The position numbers and the translations under genes were made by a program. Of a stretch of 6,783 nucleotides of DNA, positions 1 to 6,649 are shown in pieces; positions within the stretch are counted from its first letter, which is position 1, and every line of letters begins with the position of its first letter. The notes below the pieces were generated by a model. It had not been told where the DNA came from and ran no database searches. It worked only from the letters and a program-made list of their open reading frames with translations. The stretch is from assembly GCA_964622465.1 (NCBI GenBank), contig CAZUQH010000054.1, positions 1 to 6,783 of the forward strand, given 5' to 3'. Source of the DNA: CAZUQH01 sp964622465 (lineage in GTDB: Bacteria > CG03 > CAZUQH01).

Positions 1-1
1 T

Positions 2-3000
2 TCACAGCATGTCACCACCTGGACACTTTGCGAAGTTCCAGGAATACCTTCTCTTACAGGCGTAACTACCGGCTCACTTGTTGTCACAATTATTCCGAAA
101 CAAAACTCTTCTCTTACTAAATACTCAATCAAAGCACTTCAAGCAAGTGCAACATACTTCGTTAACGCTGACTATAACTTGCAACCGTCCACCCCTGTAT
201 ACCAGTCAAGTGCAACCTGGGCAACTATCCTGATAGATGACCTTATCCCGAATACATTATACGAATTTGCAACTGATGCAGAGAATTACTACGGGCATAG
301 GACCGATTATTCTTCGGATGAGAGTACCTGTACTTGCGCGCGCATTCCTGGTGCACCAACTTTGGCCAGCCCAACAACATGGACGATGGATGTTTCCCTG
401 AACACGAATGGAAATCCTGATTACACAGAATACTGCATAAGGTTTGAATATGGTGAGACCACAAAGTTTGTTCAATCCGACTGCACTCTTTCCGATAGTG
501 CAGTTTATCAGACGACATCGACCTGGGGAAAGCCAGTTTCTGTTAAAGGACTTGCCGAAAATACAAAGTATTTTGTCTCATCCTGTGCGAGGAATCAACT
601 TGGAGCAAAAACCAGTTTTTCTCCGGTGAGTGAAAAGTGGACAACTCTTAACCCACCAGAAGATGCTGACCTTACCATTACGCCCGTTTCTTCAACTGAA
701 ATTCAGCTAAGTGTCACTCAGCCGCCGAATTCTGGCCTTGGCTCAACTGGTTGTGAGTTCACGGTTATTACCGGCACAGCAGCTGGCGGGACATCAAGCG
801 GAAAACTGACTGGTGTTTATCAATTCACAGATGACGACTTACAGGAGAATACTAAATATGGTTACCGTGTACGTTATTATAATGGCGAGAATGTTTCTAC
901 AAGCTACACAAATGAATTGTTGAAGTACACCCTGTGTGAGCAACCGACCAACTTTACCATAACTGCTCTTTCCCAGATATCGCTCTTGCTTGAAGTAGAC
1001 GAGTTTCCGAACGATAAATCAGATTCTTCTGCTTATTACTTTGACTTTGTTTCAGGTGGGACAGGAGCCAATGACTCTGGTTACATCCAGGTAAGCACTT
1101 ACAGCGACACAGGCCTTCAGGTGAATACACAATATCAGTATTCAGTAAGGTATCGCAATGGTAGTGTAGTGGAGACCTCTACAATTGCAGCAAGTGCATT
1201 CACTCTTGCAAACATACCAGGATTACCGTCACTTTCACAGGTCACTACCGGCTCTCTGGTTCTTACAATAGAGGCCAATGGTAATCCCGATGCGACAGAG
1301 TATGCAATAAAATGTCTAAGTGACAGTACCACGGAGTACATACAAAATTCTGGTCTGCGTGGCTCCACAACATTCTGGCAGTCCTACACCTCCTGGGGTG
1401 GCTCATCTGGAAAGACGATTGCCGGTCTTGTGCCTGATACCTTCTATAAATTTCTAATAGTCAGCAAAAATGGTGACAATATACTCACGTCTTACTCTTC
1501 TGAAAACTCTACCTTTACTCTGGCACAGGTTCCGGGCGTGCCAAACCTGGTTGGTATTAGTAGTGGGAGTATTACAGTCATAATAGACCCAAAGGAAAAT
1601 TCGTCAGATACTAAATATGCAATAAAATGCTTGACCGAAAATACAACCACGTATGTGCAGTCATCCGGACTTCTGGGAGATACAACCGACTGGCAAGTAT
1701 TGGACAGCTGGGGCGGGGCATCAGGAATTGTAGTCAAATCTCTTACTTCGAATAGAGAATATATCTTCTCATGTGTGGCTAAGAGTCAGAGTAATGTGCT
1801 AACTGGTTTCAGCATAGCAACATCAACTTATACATTAGCTCGCACGCCAGGCATTCCTTCTCTTGTAGATACATCAACAGGAAGTATCAAGGTTATCATA
1901 GACCCGGCTGACAACGACGATAACACTGAATTTTCAATCAAGTGCCTCTCCGAAGGGACTACTAAATACATCCAGACATCCGGCTTGCTTGATACTACTG
2001 AGGCGTGGCAAACTTATGCTTCGTGGGGCGGTACATCTGGAATCTGTGTATCCAGTTTGACACCAAGCGTTAGTTATGAGTTTTCTTCAAGGGCAAAGAA
2101 TTACAATCAGGCACTCACTAACTTCTCGGTGGGCTGTTCAACTTATACTCTTGCCCAGACACCTGGAACCCCAAAGCTTGTTGGCACTTCAACAGGAAGT
2201 ATAACCGTAATCCTTGAACCAAAGGATAACTCGCAAGAAGCTGAATTCTCCATTAAATGTCTCCATTCTGGTACAACGAAATATGTACAGACAGACGGGC
2301 TTCTTGACTCGGGCGAGTTCTGGCAGACCTATTCTTCCTGGGGAACTGCTTCAGGTAAGGAAGTTAGTGGACTTACTCCGAATGTTCATTACGAGTTCCT
2401 GTCAAGAGCAAGAAACCAGGATGAGCTCGTCACGCTTTATTCTGCATCCTGCACAACCTGCACACTTGCACAGGCCCCTGACCAGCCACAACTCACAGAC
2501 ATCACGACAGGAAGCATAAAAGTAATTCTTGACTCGATAAATAATTCATCTACCACGGTCTTCTCAATTAAGTGCCTTTCCGAAGGGACAACCAAATATG
2601 TACAACCAACAGGCCTCTTAGACGAAACTACACAGTGGCAAACTTATTCTGAGTGGGGTGGCTCTTCGGGAATTGTTGTCAGCGGTCTTTCTGTCAACAC
2701 TCTCTACCAGTTTCTGTCACGTGCAAGAAATGACTACGAGCTTATCACTGCGTTTTCTTCGGCTGTATCCAGTTACACACTTACCCAGGGGCCTGATTTG
2801 AATCTTGTTAGTGTTTCTACAGATACGATACAGGTACAGATTGTGCCTCAAGGAAACCCTGATTACACCGAATATGTAATAAAGACACTCAGCGAGAATG
2901 TTACTTACTATGTGCAAACCAACTATACTTTAAACACCTCGCCTCTGGTCTGGCGAACAACAACTCAGTGGGGAACTCTCATTATACAGGGGCTTACATC

Positions 3001-5728
3001 AAATCTTCGCTATGACATATCCTGTGCGGCTCGTAATGGTGATGGGGTGCTCAGCGATTATTCCAATACTGTAAGTACATGGATTGTACCATGCACTCCA
3101 GATGCACCTACTGTACTTGGTAAGTACACTCAGGCAGATGATTACCATACTGAAATCATAATCAGCCCGGGGAATAACTCCAACTATACTGAGTACGCAA
3201 TAAAGAATCCTGCAACCGGGAATTTCCTGCAGGGAGATGGGTCGTTAGGTGGCGCTGAGGTATGGAAAACAAAGTCCGGATGGGAACAGGATAGCAGAAA
3301 CATACACAAGTATCTTGCTCCAAACAATTCATACAACTATCAGGTCAAAGCACGTTCGCCCAGCCGTAACAACGAAGAAACCGGCTTCTCAGCGGCTGCC
3401 GGTGCCTATACTCCTCCGGGACAGCCAAATATTCCAAACGCATCTGAACAAGACGATGACTATCTTGAGGTCTCCTGGAGTTCTGTAGATGGAGCAGCAA
3501 AATACTGGGTATACTATGCCACCTATAGTGATGCATTGGAATCTCAATATGTCCATATAGGTACGGTAACGGCCCCGCTTGTCTACGATGACGACATTAA
3601 TGGCCAGACCCCTGACCAGGTTGGAGATGTTGGTACGATTTCCGTTACTACTTCAAGTATAAATATCGGATGGAACTCTGTCACTGACCCGTCTGGCTCT
3701 GAGTCACGCTGGTACAAAGTAAGTGCTGTTAATTCAGCCAATTCCGAAGGGAAGAAATCTAACCAATCAACTGGAGCAAATCAGGTTACCCCTGTTGTTT
3801 CGTACTATCGGATATATGAAGACGGTGTCTACCTCGGCACAACAACCGCAGCAGTTACTAACTATCTCCGCGAATCGCTCAGTGTAAACACTACCTATTC
3901 TTACGAGGTTTCGGCACTCTCAAGTGATGACCTTGAAGGAGCAAAGTCAATCAGCGAGACCGCCTGCACTCATGCCCAGGTTCCCGCTGGTATCAATATT
4001 TCTCACGGTTGGAACCAGACAGACGAACTTTACCTCACACTTGACATCCAGACAAATGCAAACCCTCCATATACTGATTATGCCGTATACTACAAACAAA
4101 CTAACAGATATCTGGATGGTACTGGCTCTACCACTGAAAACCCTGTGTGGCTTTCAACTTCCACCTGGATACATGCGCATCTTGAACCAAATACCACCTA
4201 TACATATATTGCCTATGCAAGAAACCTGCATGGCGTGCAAACAGGCCCGTCTGGCGAGGTAGCTTATTATCTTGAGTTTAACCTTCCTGTCATATCAACG
4301 GTAAGCTGCAAGTACTCTGACACTGATGCTACTGCTATACATGATAACAAGCCAACCAACCATCAGACCCCATACTTTTTCTGGAATGTGCCGGAATCTT
4401 CCTCTCCAGTCAAAGGATATTCAGTAAGTTACTCTACAAACATCAATGACATGCCTGATTTCGTAATAGATGTGGACACTATGACAAACAGCTGGCATAT
4501 TACCTCTACACAGAGTGATGGAACTTATTATTTCCGAGTCAGACCAGTCAGCGAAATTGATATCTGGGGACCTGCTACCACTTTTGTGTACATAGCGGAC
4601 ACCGAATCCTGTGAAATCACGCAAGTGACAATTGAAGGAGTTGAAACTGAGGAAGGAACGATTATTGGTGTACCTAAAGACAAAGAACTTACGATAGGAT
4701 TTGACAATTCTCTGGACGAAACTACCATATCTTCTAAGAGCGTGCTTCTTATTGCACTCAGAGATAATCTCGGCAACAAACTGGATGATATTGTAAGCGG
4801 GGCAAATATTTGCTATGATTCAAATACGTATAGAGTAAAAATATCATCGGAGGTACTAAAGATGAACTGGACATACAAAATCATCATTACCACTGTGGTG
4901 TGTGACCTTGCTGGAAATGGTTTGTCACATGCTTTTACCAAACAGTTTACAACTATAATGAACCATAAAGAAGAAAATGTGGTTGTATCTGACTGGGATG
5001 AAAACACCCGCGTTATCATCCCCAAAAATTCGCTTCCAGAAAACGCTTATTTATGGTTGAATCACGACCCCAAGGAAAATCCAAGAGAAGTAGACCCGGA
5101 TAAGATTGGTGAGGCGTCAAACAAGATAGTTTCACAATATCACAAAATAATTGATACAATTGAAATAAACGCATATAACCAGGCAAGTAAAAGTATTGGC
5201 ACAGGGAATCTTTGTGGCGTCATTCTATCCCTGCCCTATTCTGACGAAGATAATAACGGTTTTATTGATGATACATCTCCACCGTTACAGGAAAAAACAC
5301 TCTCGCTCAATGTGCTGAATGAAGAGCATAACCTGTGGACAAAGTTACCTCAGTATACTATTGATAAGGATAACAATATCTTCAGTGCAAAGATACCACA
5401 CTTTTCGGTATTTGCTCTTGCTGCACGCGCTTCCTACTCTGTTGATGATGCATTCTGCTATCCAGTACCATGGATACCTGAGGATGATAACGAGAAGACA
5501 GGCACACTTGAAGGAGGTATAACCTTCACCAATCTTGCACCTCCATGCGAAATAAGGATTTACAGAATTTCAGGAGAACTTGTAAATAAAATCAGCGTTG
5601 AACAGGAGTTATCAAAGAAATGGCTCGGTGATGACAAACACGGGAATTTTGTCCCGAGCGGTGTATATTTCTGGATTGTTCAATCACACGACGACAAGAA
5701 AACCGGCAAATTAATGATTATAAGATAA
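2..5728 (+). CDS. Giant secreted FN3-repeat protein with Big_5-like Ig, ZU5-like and FlgD/T9SS-like C-terminal domains (5'-partial)
   Basis: The frame is open from the first complete codon at 2 to the TAA at 5726-5728, giving 1908 visible residues (residue 1 = codon at 2). The true start and any signal peptide lie upstream. TTG at 179 is in frame but falls inside an FN3 module and has no Shine-Dalgarno site, so it is not the start. Domains in order: FN3 modules at about 13-1138 (eleven), an unusual interleaved FN3 pair at 1139-1325, another FN3 at 1328-1426, an FN3-like domain with DGTYYFRVRP at 1427-1534, a Big_5-like Ig domain at 1548-1652, a ZU5-like region at 1655-1814, and a FlgD/type IX-like C-terminal domain at 1817-1908. 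No catalytic motif is visible. From the family, such proteins are exported and act as adhesins, stalks or surface-layer components; the specific role and ligand are unknown. It is probably cotranscribed with the next gene, 46 bases downstream. Architecture is confident, function is not. Confidence 0.9.
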   Translation, partial: SQHVTTWTLCEVPGIPSLTGVTTGSLVVTIIPKQNSSLTKYSIKALQASATYFVNADYNLQPSTPVYQSSATWATILIDDLIPNTLYEFATDAENYYGHRTDYSSDESTCTCARIPGAPTLASPTTWTMDVSLNTNGNPDYTEYCIRFEYGETTKFVQSDCTLSDSAVYQTTSTWGKPVSVKGLAENTKYFVSSCARNQLGAKTSFSPVSEKWTTLNPPEDADLTITPVSSTEIQLSVTQPPNSGLGSTGCEFTVITGTAAGGTSSGKLTGVYQFTDDDLQENTKYGYRVRYYNGENVSTSYTNELLKYTLCEQPTNFTITALSQISLLLEVDEFPNDKSDSSAYYFDFVSGGTGANDSGYIQVSTYSDTGLQVNTQYQYSVRYRNGSVVETSTIAASAFTLANIPGLPSLSQVTTGSLVLTIEANGNPDATEYAIKCLSDSTTEYIQNSGLRGSTTFWQSYTSWGGSSGKTIAGLVPDTFYKFLIVSKNGDNILTSYSSENSTFTLAQVPGVPNLVGISSGSITVIIDPKENSSDTKYAIKCLTENTTTYVQSSGLLGDTTDWQVLDSWGGASGIVVKSLTSNREYIFSCVAKSQSNVLTGFSIATSTYTLARTPGIPSLVDTSTGSIKVIIDPADNDDNTEFSIKCLSEGTTKYIQTSGLLDTTEAWQTYASWGGTSGICVSSLTPSVSYEFSSRAKNYNQALTNFSVGCSTYTLAQTPGTPKLVGTSTGSITVILEPKDNSQEAEFSIKCLHSGTTKYVQTDGLLDSGEFWQTYSSWGTASGKEVSGLTPNVHYEFLSRARNQDELVTLYSASCTTCTLAQAPDQPQLTDITTGSIKVILDSINNSSTTVFSIKCLSEGTTKYVQPTGLLDETTQWQTYSEWGGSSGIVVSGLSVNTLYQFLSRARNDYELITAFSSAVSSYTLTQGPDLNLVSVSTDTIQVQIVPQGNPDYTEYVIKTLSENVTYYVQTNYTLNTSPLVWRTTTQWGTLIIQGLTSNLRYDISCAARNGDGVLSDYSNTVSTWIVPCTPDAPTVLGKYTQADDYHTEIIISPGNNSNYTEYAIKNPATGNFLQGDGSLGGAEVWKTKSGWEQDSRNIHKYLAPNNSYNYQVKARSPSRNNEETGFSAAAGAYTPPGQPNIPNASEQDDDYLEVSWSSVDGAAKYWVYYATYSDALESQYVHIGTVTAPLVYDDDINGQTPDQVGDVGTISVTTSSINIGWNSVTDPSGSESRWYKVSAVNSANSEGKKSNQSTGANQVTPVVSYYRIYEDGVYLGTTTAAVTNYLRESLSVNTTYSYEVSALSSDDLEGAKSISETACTHAQVPAGINISHGWNQTDELYLTLDIQTNANPPYTDYAVYYKQTNRYLDGTGSTTENPVWLSTSTWIHAHLEPNTTYTYIAYARNLHGVQTGPSGEVAYYLEFNLPVISTVSCKYSDTDATAIHDNKPTNHQTPYFFWNVPESSSPVKGYSVSYSTNINDMPDFVIDVDTMTNSWHITSTQSDGTYYFRVRPVSEIDIWGPATTFVYIADTESCEITQVTIEGVETEEGTIIGVPKDKELTIGFDNSLDETTISSKSVLLIALRDNLGNKLDDIVSGANICYDSNTYRVKISSEVLKMNWTYKIIITTVVCDLAGNGLSHAFTKQFTTIMNHKEENVVVSDWDENTRVIIPKNSLPENAYLWLNHDPKENPREVDPDKIGEASNKIVSQYHKIIDTIEINAYNQASKSIGTGNLCGVILSLPYSDEDNNGFIDDTSPPLQEKTLSLNVLNEEHNLWTKLPQYTIDKDNNIFSAKIPHFSVFALAARASYSVDDAFCYPVPWIPEDDNEKTGTLEGGITFTNLAPPCEIRIYRISGELVNKISVEQELSKKWLGDDKHGNFVPSGVYFWIVQSHDDKKTGKLMIIR
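38..3415 (+). repeat. Array of eleven FN3 modules within the giant protein
   Basis: Module boundaries were placed by hand at the recurring P-[GD]-x-P start: 38-346, 347-652, 653-940, 941-1216, five at 1217-2791, 2792-3097 and 3098-3415. Most modules share a core: TEY/TEF-xIK early, YVQ or similar in the middle, a W..xxSWG segment, then GL.PN..Y.F and a final [RK]-[AN]-[KR]-N strand before the TYTLAQ linker. Modules at 653-940 and 941-1216 are shorter (about 96 and 92 residues), lack the SWG segment and use a Gly/Ser/Thr-rich middle with a final YRVRYYNG or YSVRYRNG strand, so they form a second subfamily. The first module is seen only partly in context because the gene is cut at the left edge. 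Assignment to FN3 comes from pattern recognition, not from a profile search. Confidence 0.8.
1217..2791 (+). repeat. Five tandem FN3 modules with exact 315-base period
   Basis: Units are 1217-1531, 1532-1846, 1847-2161, 2162-2476 and 2477-2791, each exactly 105 codons without gaps. Each carries TGS or SGS near residue 12, an IKCL tetrapeptide at the same position, a YVQ or YIQ strand, W-Q followed by SWG or EWG, and a final S[RK]-type strand. By hand count units three and four share about 65 of 105 residues. At DNA level similarity is patchy, but an almost identical 20-base stretch beginning aagtgcct recurs at 1940-1959 and 2570-2589, exactly two periods apart. This points to serial in-frame duplication followed by divergence. 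Flanking modules are related but differ in length (102-106 residues). Confidence 0.85.
3416..3976 (+). other. Interleaved pair of FN3 domains (A-N, B-N, A-C, B-C)
   Basis: Residues 1139-1325 of the visible protein belong to a different FN3 subfamily from the repeats upstream. The first part (3416-3607) runs like a normal FN3 N-terminal half, with EVSWSSVDGAAKYWVYYA and then VHIGTV. Instead of its own last strands it is followed by a second FN3 N-terminal part (3608-3697) ending IGWNSVTDPSG. Next comes a typical last strand, WYKVSAVNSANSEG (in 3698-3787), which fits the first domain. Then VVSYYRIYEDGVYLG and TTYSYEVSALSSDDLEGAKS (3788-3976) fit the second domain. Seen directly: the order of these motifs, and acccctg at both 3608-3614 and 3788-3794. 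Inferred: that the two 90-base middle blocks have exchanged places. Confidence 0.6.
3983..4279 (+). other. FN3 module of the main repeat subfamily
   Basis: Visible residues 1328-1426. After the interleaved pair the protein returns to the first module type: NPPYTDYAVYY corresponds to the TEYAIK strand, VWLSTSTW to the WQTYxSWG strand, and LEPNTTYTYIAYARN to the GLTPNxxYEFxSRAKN segment. This shows that the interleaved domains sit inside an otherwise continuous array. Confidence 0.7.
4280..4603 (+). other. FN3-like domain of the DGTYYFRVR type
   Basis: Visible residues 1427-1534. It matches from memory a module common in secreted bacterial proteins: a short N-terminal strand, TPYFFWNVPESSSPVKGYS as the central strand region, a DFVID..T loop, then SDGTYYFRVRPVSEIDIWGPATTF as the final strands. 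In relatives the last part usually reads DGTWYFHVRAxDxAGNWG. It marks the end of the repeat array before the C-terminal Ig domains. Confidence 0.6.
4643..4957 (+). other. Bacterial Ig-like domain, SbsA/Big_5 type
   Basis: Visible residues 1548-1652. The order of elements fits Big_5: a V-P-x-D-K-E-L-TIGFDNSLDETTI opening (the family's ItFs..ld..T pattern), a variable strand set, a LKMNWTYKIIIT strand, then CDLAGNGL and a closing FTKQFTT. The D-x-AGN-x-L followed by FTT is the most telling part. In the family this domain is a structural Ig fold in surface-layer and secreted proteins, with no enzymatic role. Confidence 0.7.
4964..5443 (+). other. ZU5-like region with an Asp-rich possible Ca2+ loop and HFSVFAL motif
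   Basis: Visible residues 1655-1814. The segment has TRVIIPKNSLPENAYLWL near its start, LSLPYSDEDNNGFIDD in the middle, and IPHFSVFALAA at the end. Similar regions between an Ig-like domain and a FlgD-like C-terminus are, from memory, common in candidate-phylum surface proteins; their function is unknown. DEDNNGFIDD (residues 1748-1757) places Asp or Asn at positions 1, 3, 5 and 9 with Gly at 6, as in EF-hand-like or thrombospondin-3-like calcium loops, but the usual acidic residue at position 12 is missing. The ZU5 comparison is only a resemblance. Confidence 0.5.
5450..5725 (+). other. FlgD Ig-like / type IX-like C-terminal domain, degenerate
   Basis: Visible residues 1817-1908, the last of the protein. 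The pattern is YPVPWIP, then GGITFTNLAP, EIRIYRISGELV, W followed by GDDKHGN, PSGVYFW and the terminal GKLMIIR. This follows the widespread C-terminal domain YPNPF..., I.IY...G..V, W.G.D..G...SGVY.Y, GK..VIR. In Bacteroidota the comparable domain directs type IX secretion; in other phyla its role is not established. Here PNP reads PVP and the usual WDG reads W-L-G-D. It supports export to the surface, not a specific pathway. Confidence 0.7.
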
Positions 5729-5760
5729 AAGTTCCAAGTCCAAACCAAATAAATTATTTC

Positions 5761-5766
5761 AGGAGG
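5761..5766 (+). promoter_or_regulatory. Strong Shine-Dalgarno site for the 281-residue secreted protein
   Basis: AGGAGG lies 8 bases before ATG at 5775 and fixes that start. The 46-base gap (5729-5774) holds no convincing terminator or promoter, so readthrough from the giant gene is likely. Confidence 0.9.
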
Positions 5767-5774
5767 TTTTAAAA

Positions 5775-6620
5775 ATGAAAAAGTATAAAAGTGTAGTTTT
5801 GGTTGTGTTTTTAGCTATGGTTGCTGTTCTGGTCAGTTTTCCTGTCTTTAGCGAAACCCCTAATCTTGTAAACTACCAGGGGTACTTAAAGCAGAGCGGC
5901 TCGCCTGTCACCGGTAACCGTTACTTTGAGTTCCGCATCTATAATGTCGAAACTGGCGGCACTCAAAAATGGACTTCAGGTTCCACAGTCACCGCTGTTT
6001 CTAATGGACTGTTCCGTCATGTACTTGGGTCAACTACCGATGGTATAACTGGTGTTGACTGGCAAGGCGATACTAACTACCTTGAGATATTGGTTGGTGA
6101 AACTTCTCCAGACACAACACTTAGTCCAAGAGAGAAACTTGTCGCAGTGCCTTATGCGCTGAATGCTGACTTGCTGGATGGATTGAACTATGATGCGTTT
6201 GTTTCAATCACAGGAGATAATATGTCTGGTGGACTTGACATTGATGAGTCTGATTCAACGAAAGCTTACTCGCTTAAGGCAAGGACCGGCGCTACTTATG
6301 GATTGTATGTATCAACCTTTGGAAGCGTTGGTATTGGTATATCTGCATCTTCGCATACACTGCACGTAGAAGGTGACATCTATGCAACAGGTGACATCTG
6401 TACTGAAGGTGGGATAGACCCACCCTATGTGCTATATGACAGCCAAACAAGACAAGCCATCATAGATAGGGTTGCAAGCAGTATCCCCGAAGAGAAACGG
6501 GACGGAGCGGTACTATTCTTTAACGGTGAAGGAATGCGGCTTGAAATATATCTTCCACAAAAAGGAGAATTCCGGGACCTGAGCGGTTCTCTACTTGCCA
6601 CATATCCTTTATTTAAGTAA
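5775..6620 (+). CDS. Secreted tail-fibre/S74-associated-like protein with NYQGYL N-terminal domain
   Basis: Complete, 281 residues, ATG with AGGAGG 8 bases upstream. A signal peptide is clear: KKYK, a hydrophobic stretch at 7-22, and a likely cut after VFS at 26. The mature protein begins with VNYQGYL (32-38), a FEFRIYN strand (51-57), NGLFRHVLG (77-85) and LSPREKL..VPYALNADLLDG (116-136), a domain I recall in secreted proteins of many uncultured bacteria, often ahead of fibre-like repeats and a peptidase S74 chaperone. ITGDNMSGGLDI (145-156) and GSVGIGI..HTLHVEGDIYA (183-204) continue that pattern. No S74 Ser-Lys chaperone domain is present; instead residues 216-281 start PPYVLYDSQTRQ and contain DGAVLFFNGEGMRLEIYLP, a short domain whose function I do not know. 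Probable role: exported fibre or surface component, possibly multimeric. It is probably cotranscribed with its neighbours; the next start lies 29 bases downstream. Confidence 0.85.
   Translation: MKKYKSVVLVVFLAMVAVLVSFPVFSETPNLVNYQGYLKQSGSPVTGNRYFEFRIYNVETGGTQKWTSGSTVTAVSNGLFRHVLGSTTDGITGVDWQGDTNYLEILVGETSPDTTLSPREKLVAVPYALNADLLDGLNYDAFVSITGDNMSGGLDIDESDSTKAYSLKARTGATYGLYVSTFGSVGIGISASSHTLHVEGDIYATGDICTEGGIDPPYVLYDSQTRQAIIDRVASSIPEEKRDGAVLFFNGEGMRLEIYLPQKGEFRDLSGSLLATYPLFK
6369..6422 (+). repeat. Three 18-base in-frame repeats encoding xGDIxx hexapeptides
   Basis: Units 6369-6386, 6387-6404 and 6405-6422 encode EGDIYA, TGDICT and EGGIDP. The first two share aggtgacatct (6371-6381 and 6389-6399). 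The hexapeptide stretch links the VGIG segment to the C-terminal domain and could form a short beta-helical or trimeric stalk element, though that is inference. Confidence 0.6.
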
Positions 6621-6632
6621 AATGATGTGCGG

Positions 6633-6638
6633 GTGGAG
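6633..6638 (+). promoter_or_regulatory. Probable Shine-Dalgarno site for the downstream sensor-like gene
   Basis: GTGGAG (within ggtggag) lies 11 bases before GTG at 6650. It is weaker and a little farther than the site of the preceding gene, but no better start exists in this frame: the frame is closed by TGA at 6623-6625 and no ATG occurs before codon 38. Confidence 0.55.
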
Positions 6639-6649
6639 CGTTAACTGTT

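Noticed and set aside
179..181. TTG as start codon of the large gene
   Set aside because: It lies inside an FN3 module, has no Shine-Dalgarno site upstream, and the frame is open and homologous to the other modules back to position 2.
2717..2917. Minus-strand and alternative-frame reading frames across the giant gene, this one included
   Set aside because: They lie wholly within a long frame supported by repeated domains, have no ribosome site or recognisable domain, and show low-complexity composition mirrored from the coding strand.
5641..5656. Inverted repeat cggga / tcccg as a terminator hairpin
   Set aside because: It is a 5-base stem inside the coding sequence of the C-terminal domain, with no T-run after it.
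5719..5724. TATAAG as a -10 element for the second gene
   Set aside because: It overlaps the end of the first gene and no -35-like hexamer lies 16-18 bases upstream.
5747..5759. AT-rich palindrome aaataa-a-ttattt between the first two genes
   Set aside because: A one-base loop and six A-T pairs make no stable hairpin and there is no T-tract; chance in AT-rich spacer.
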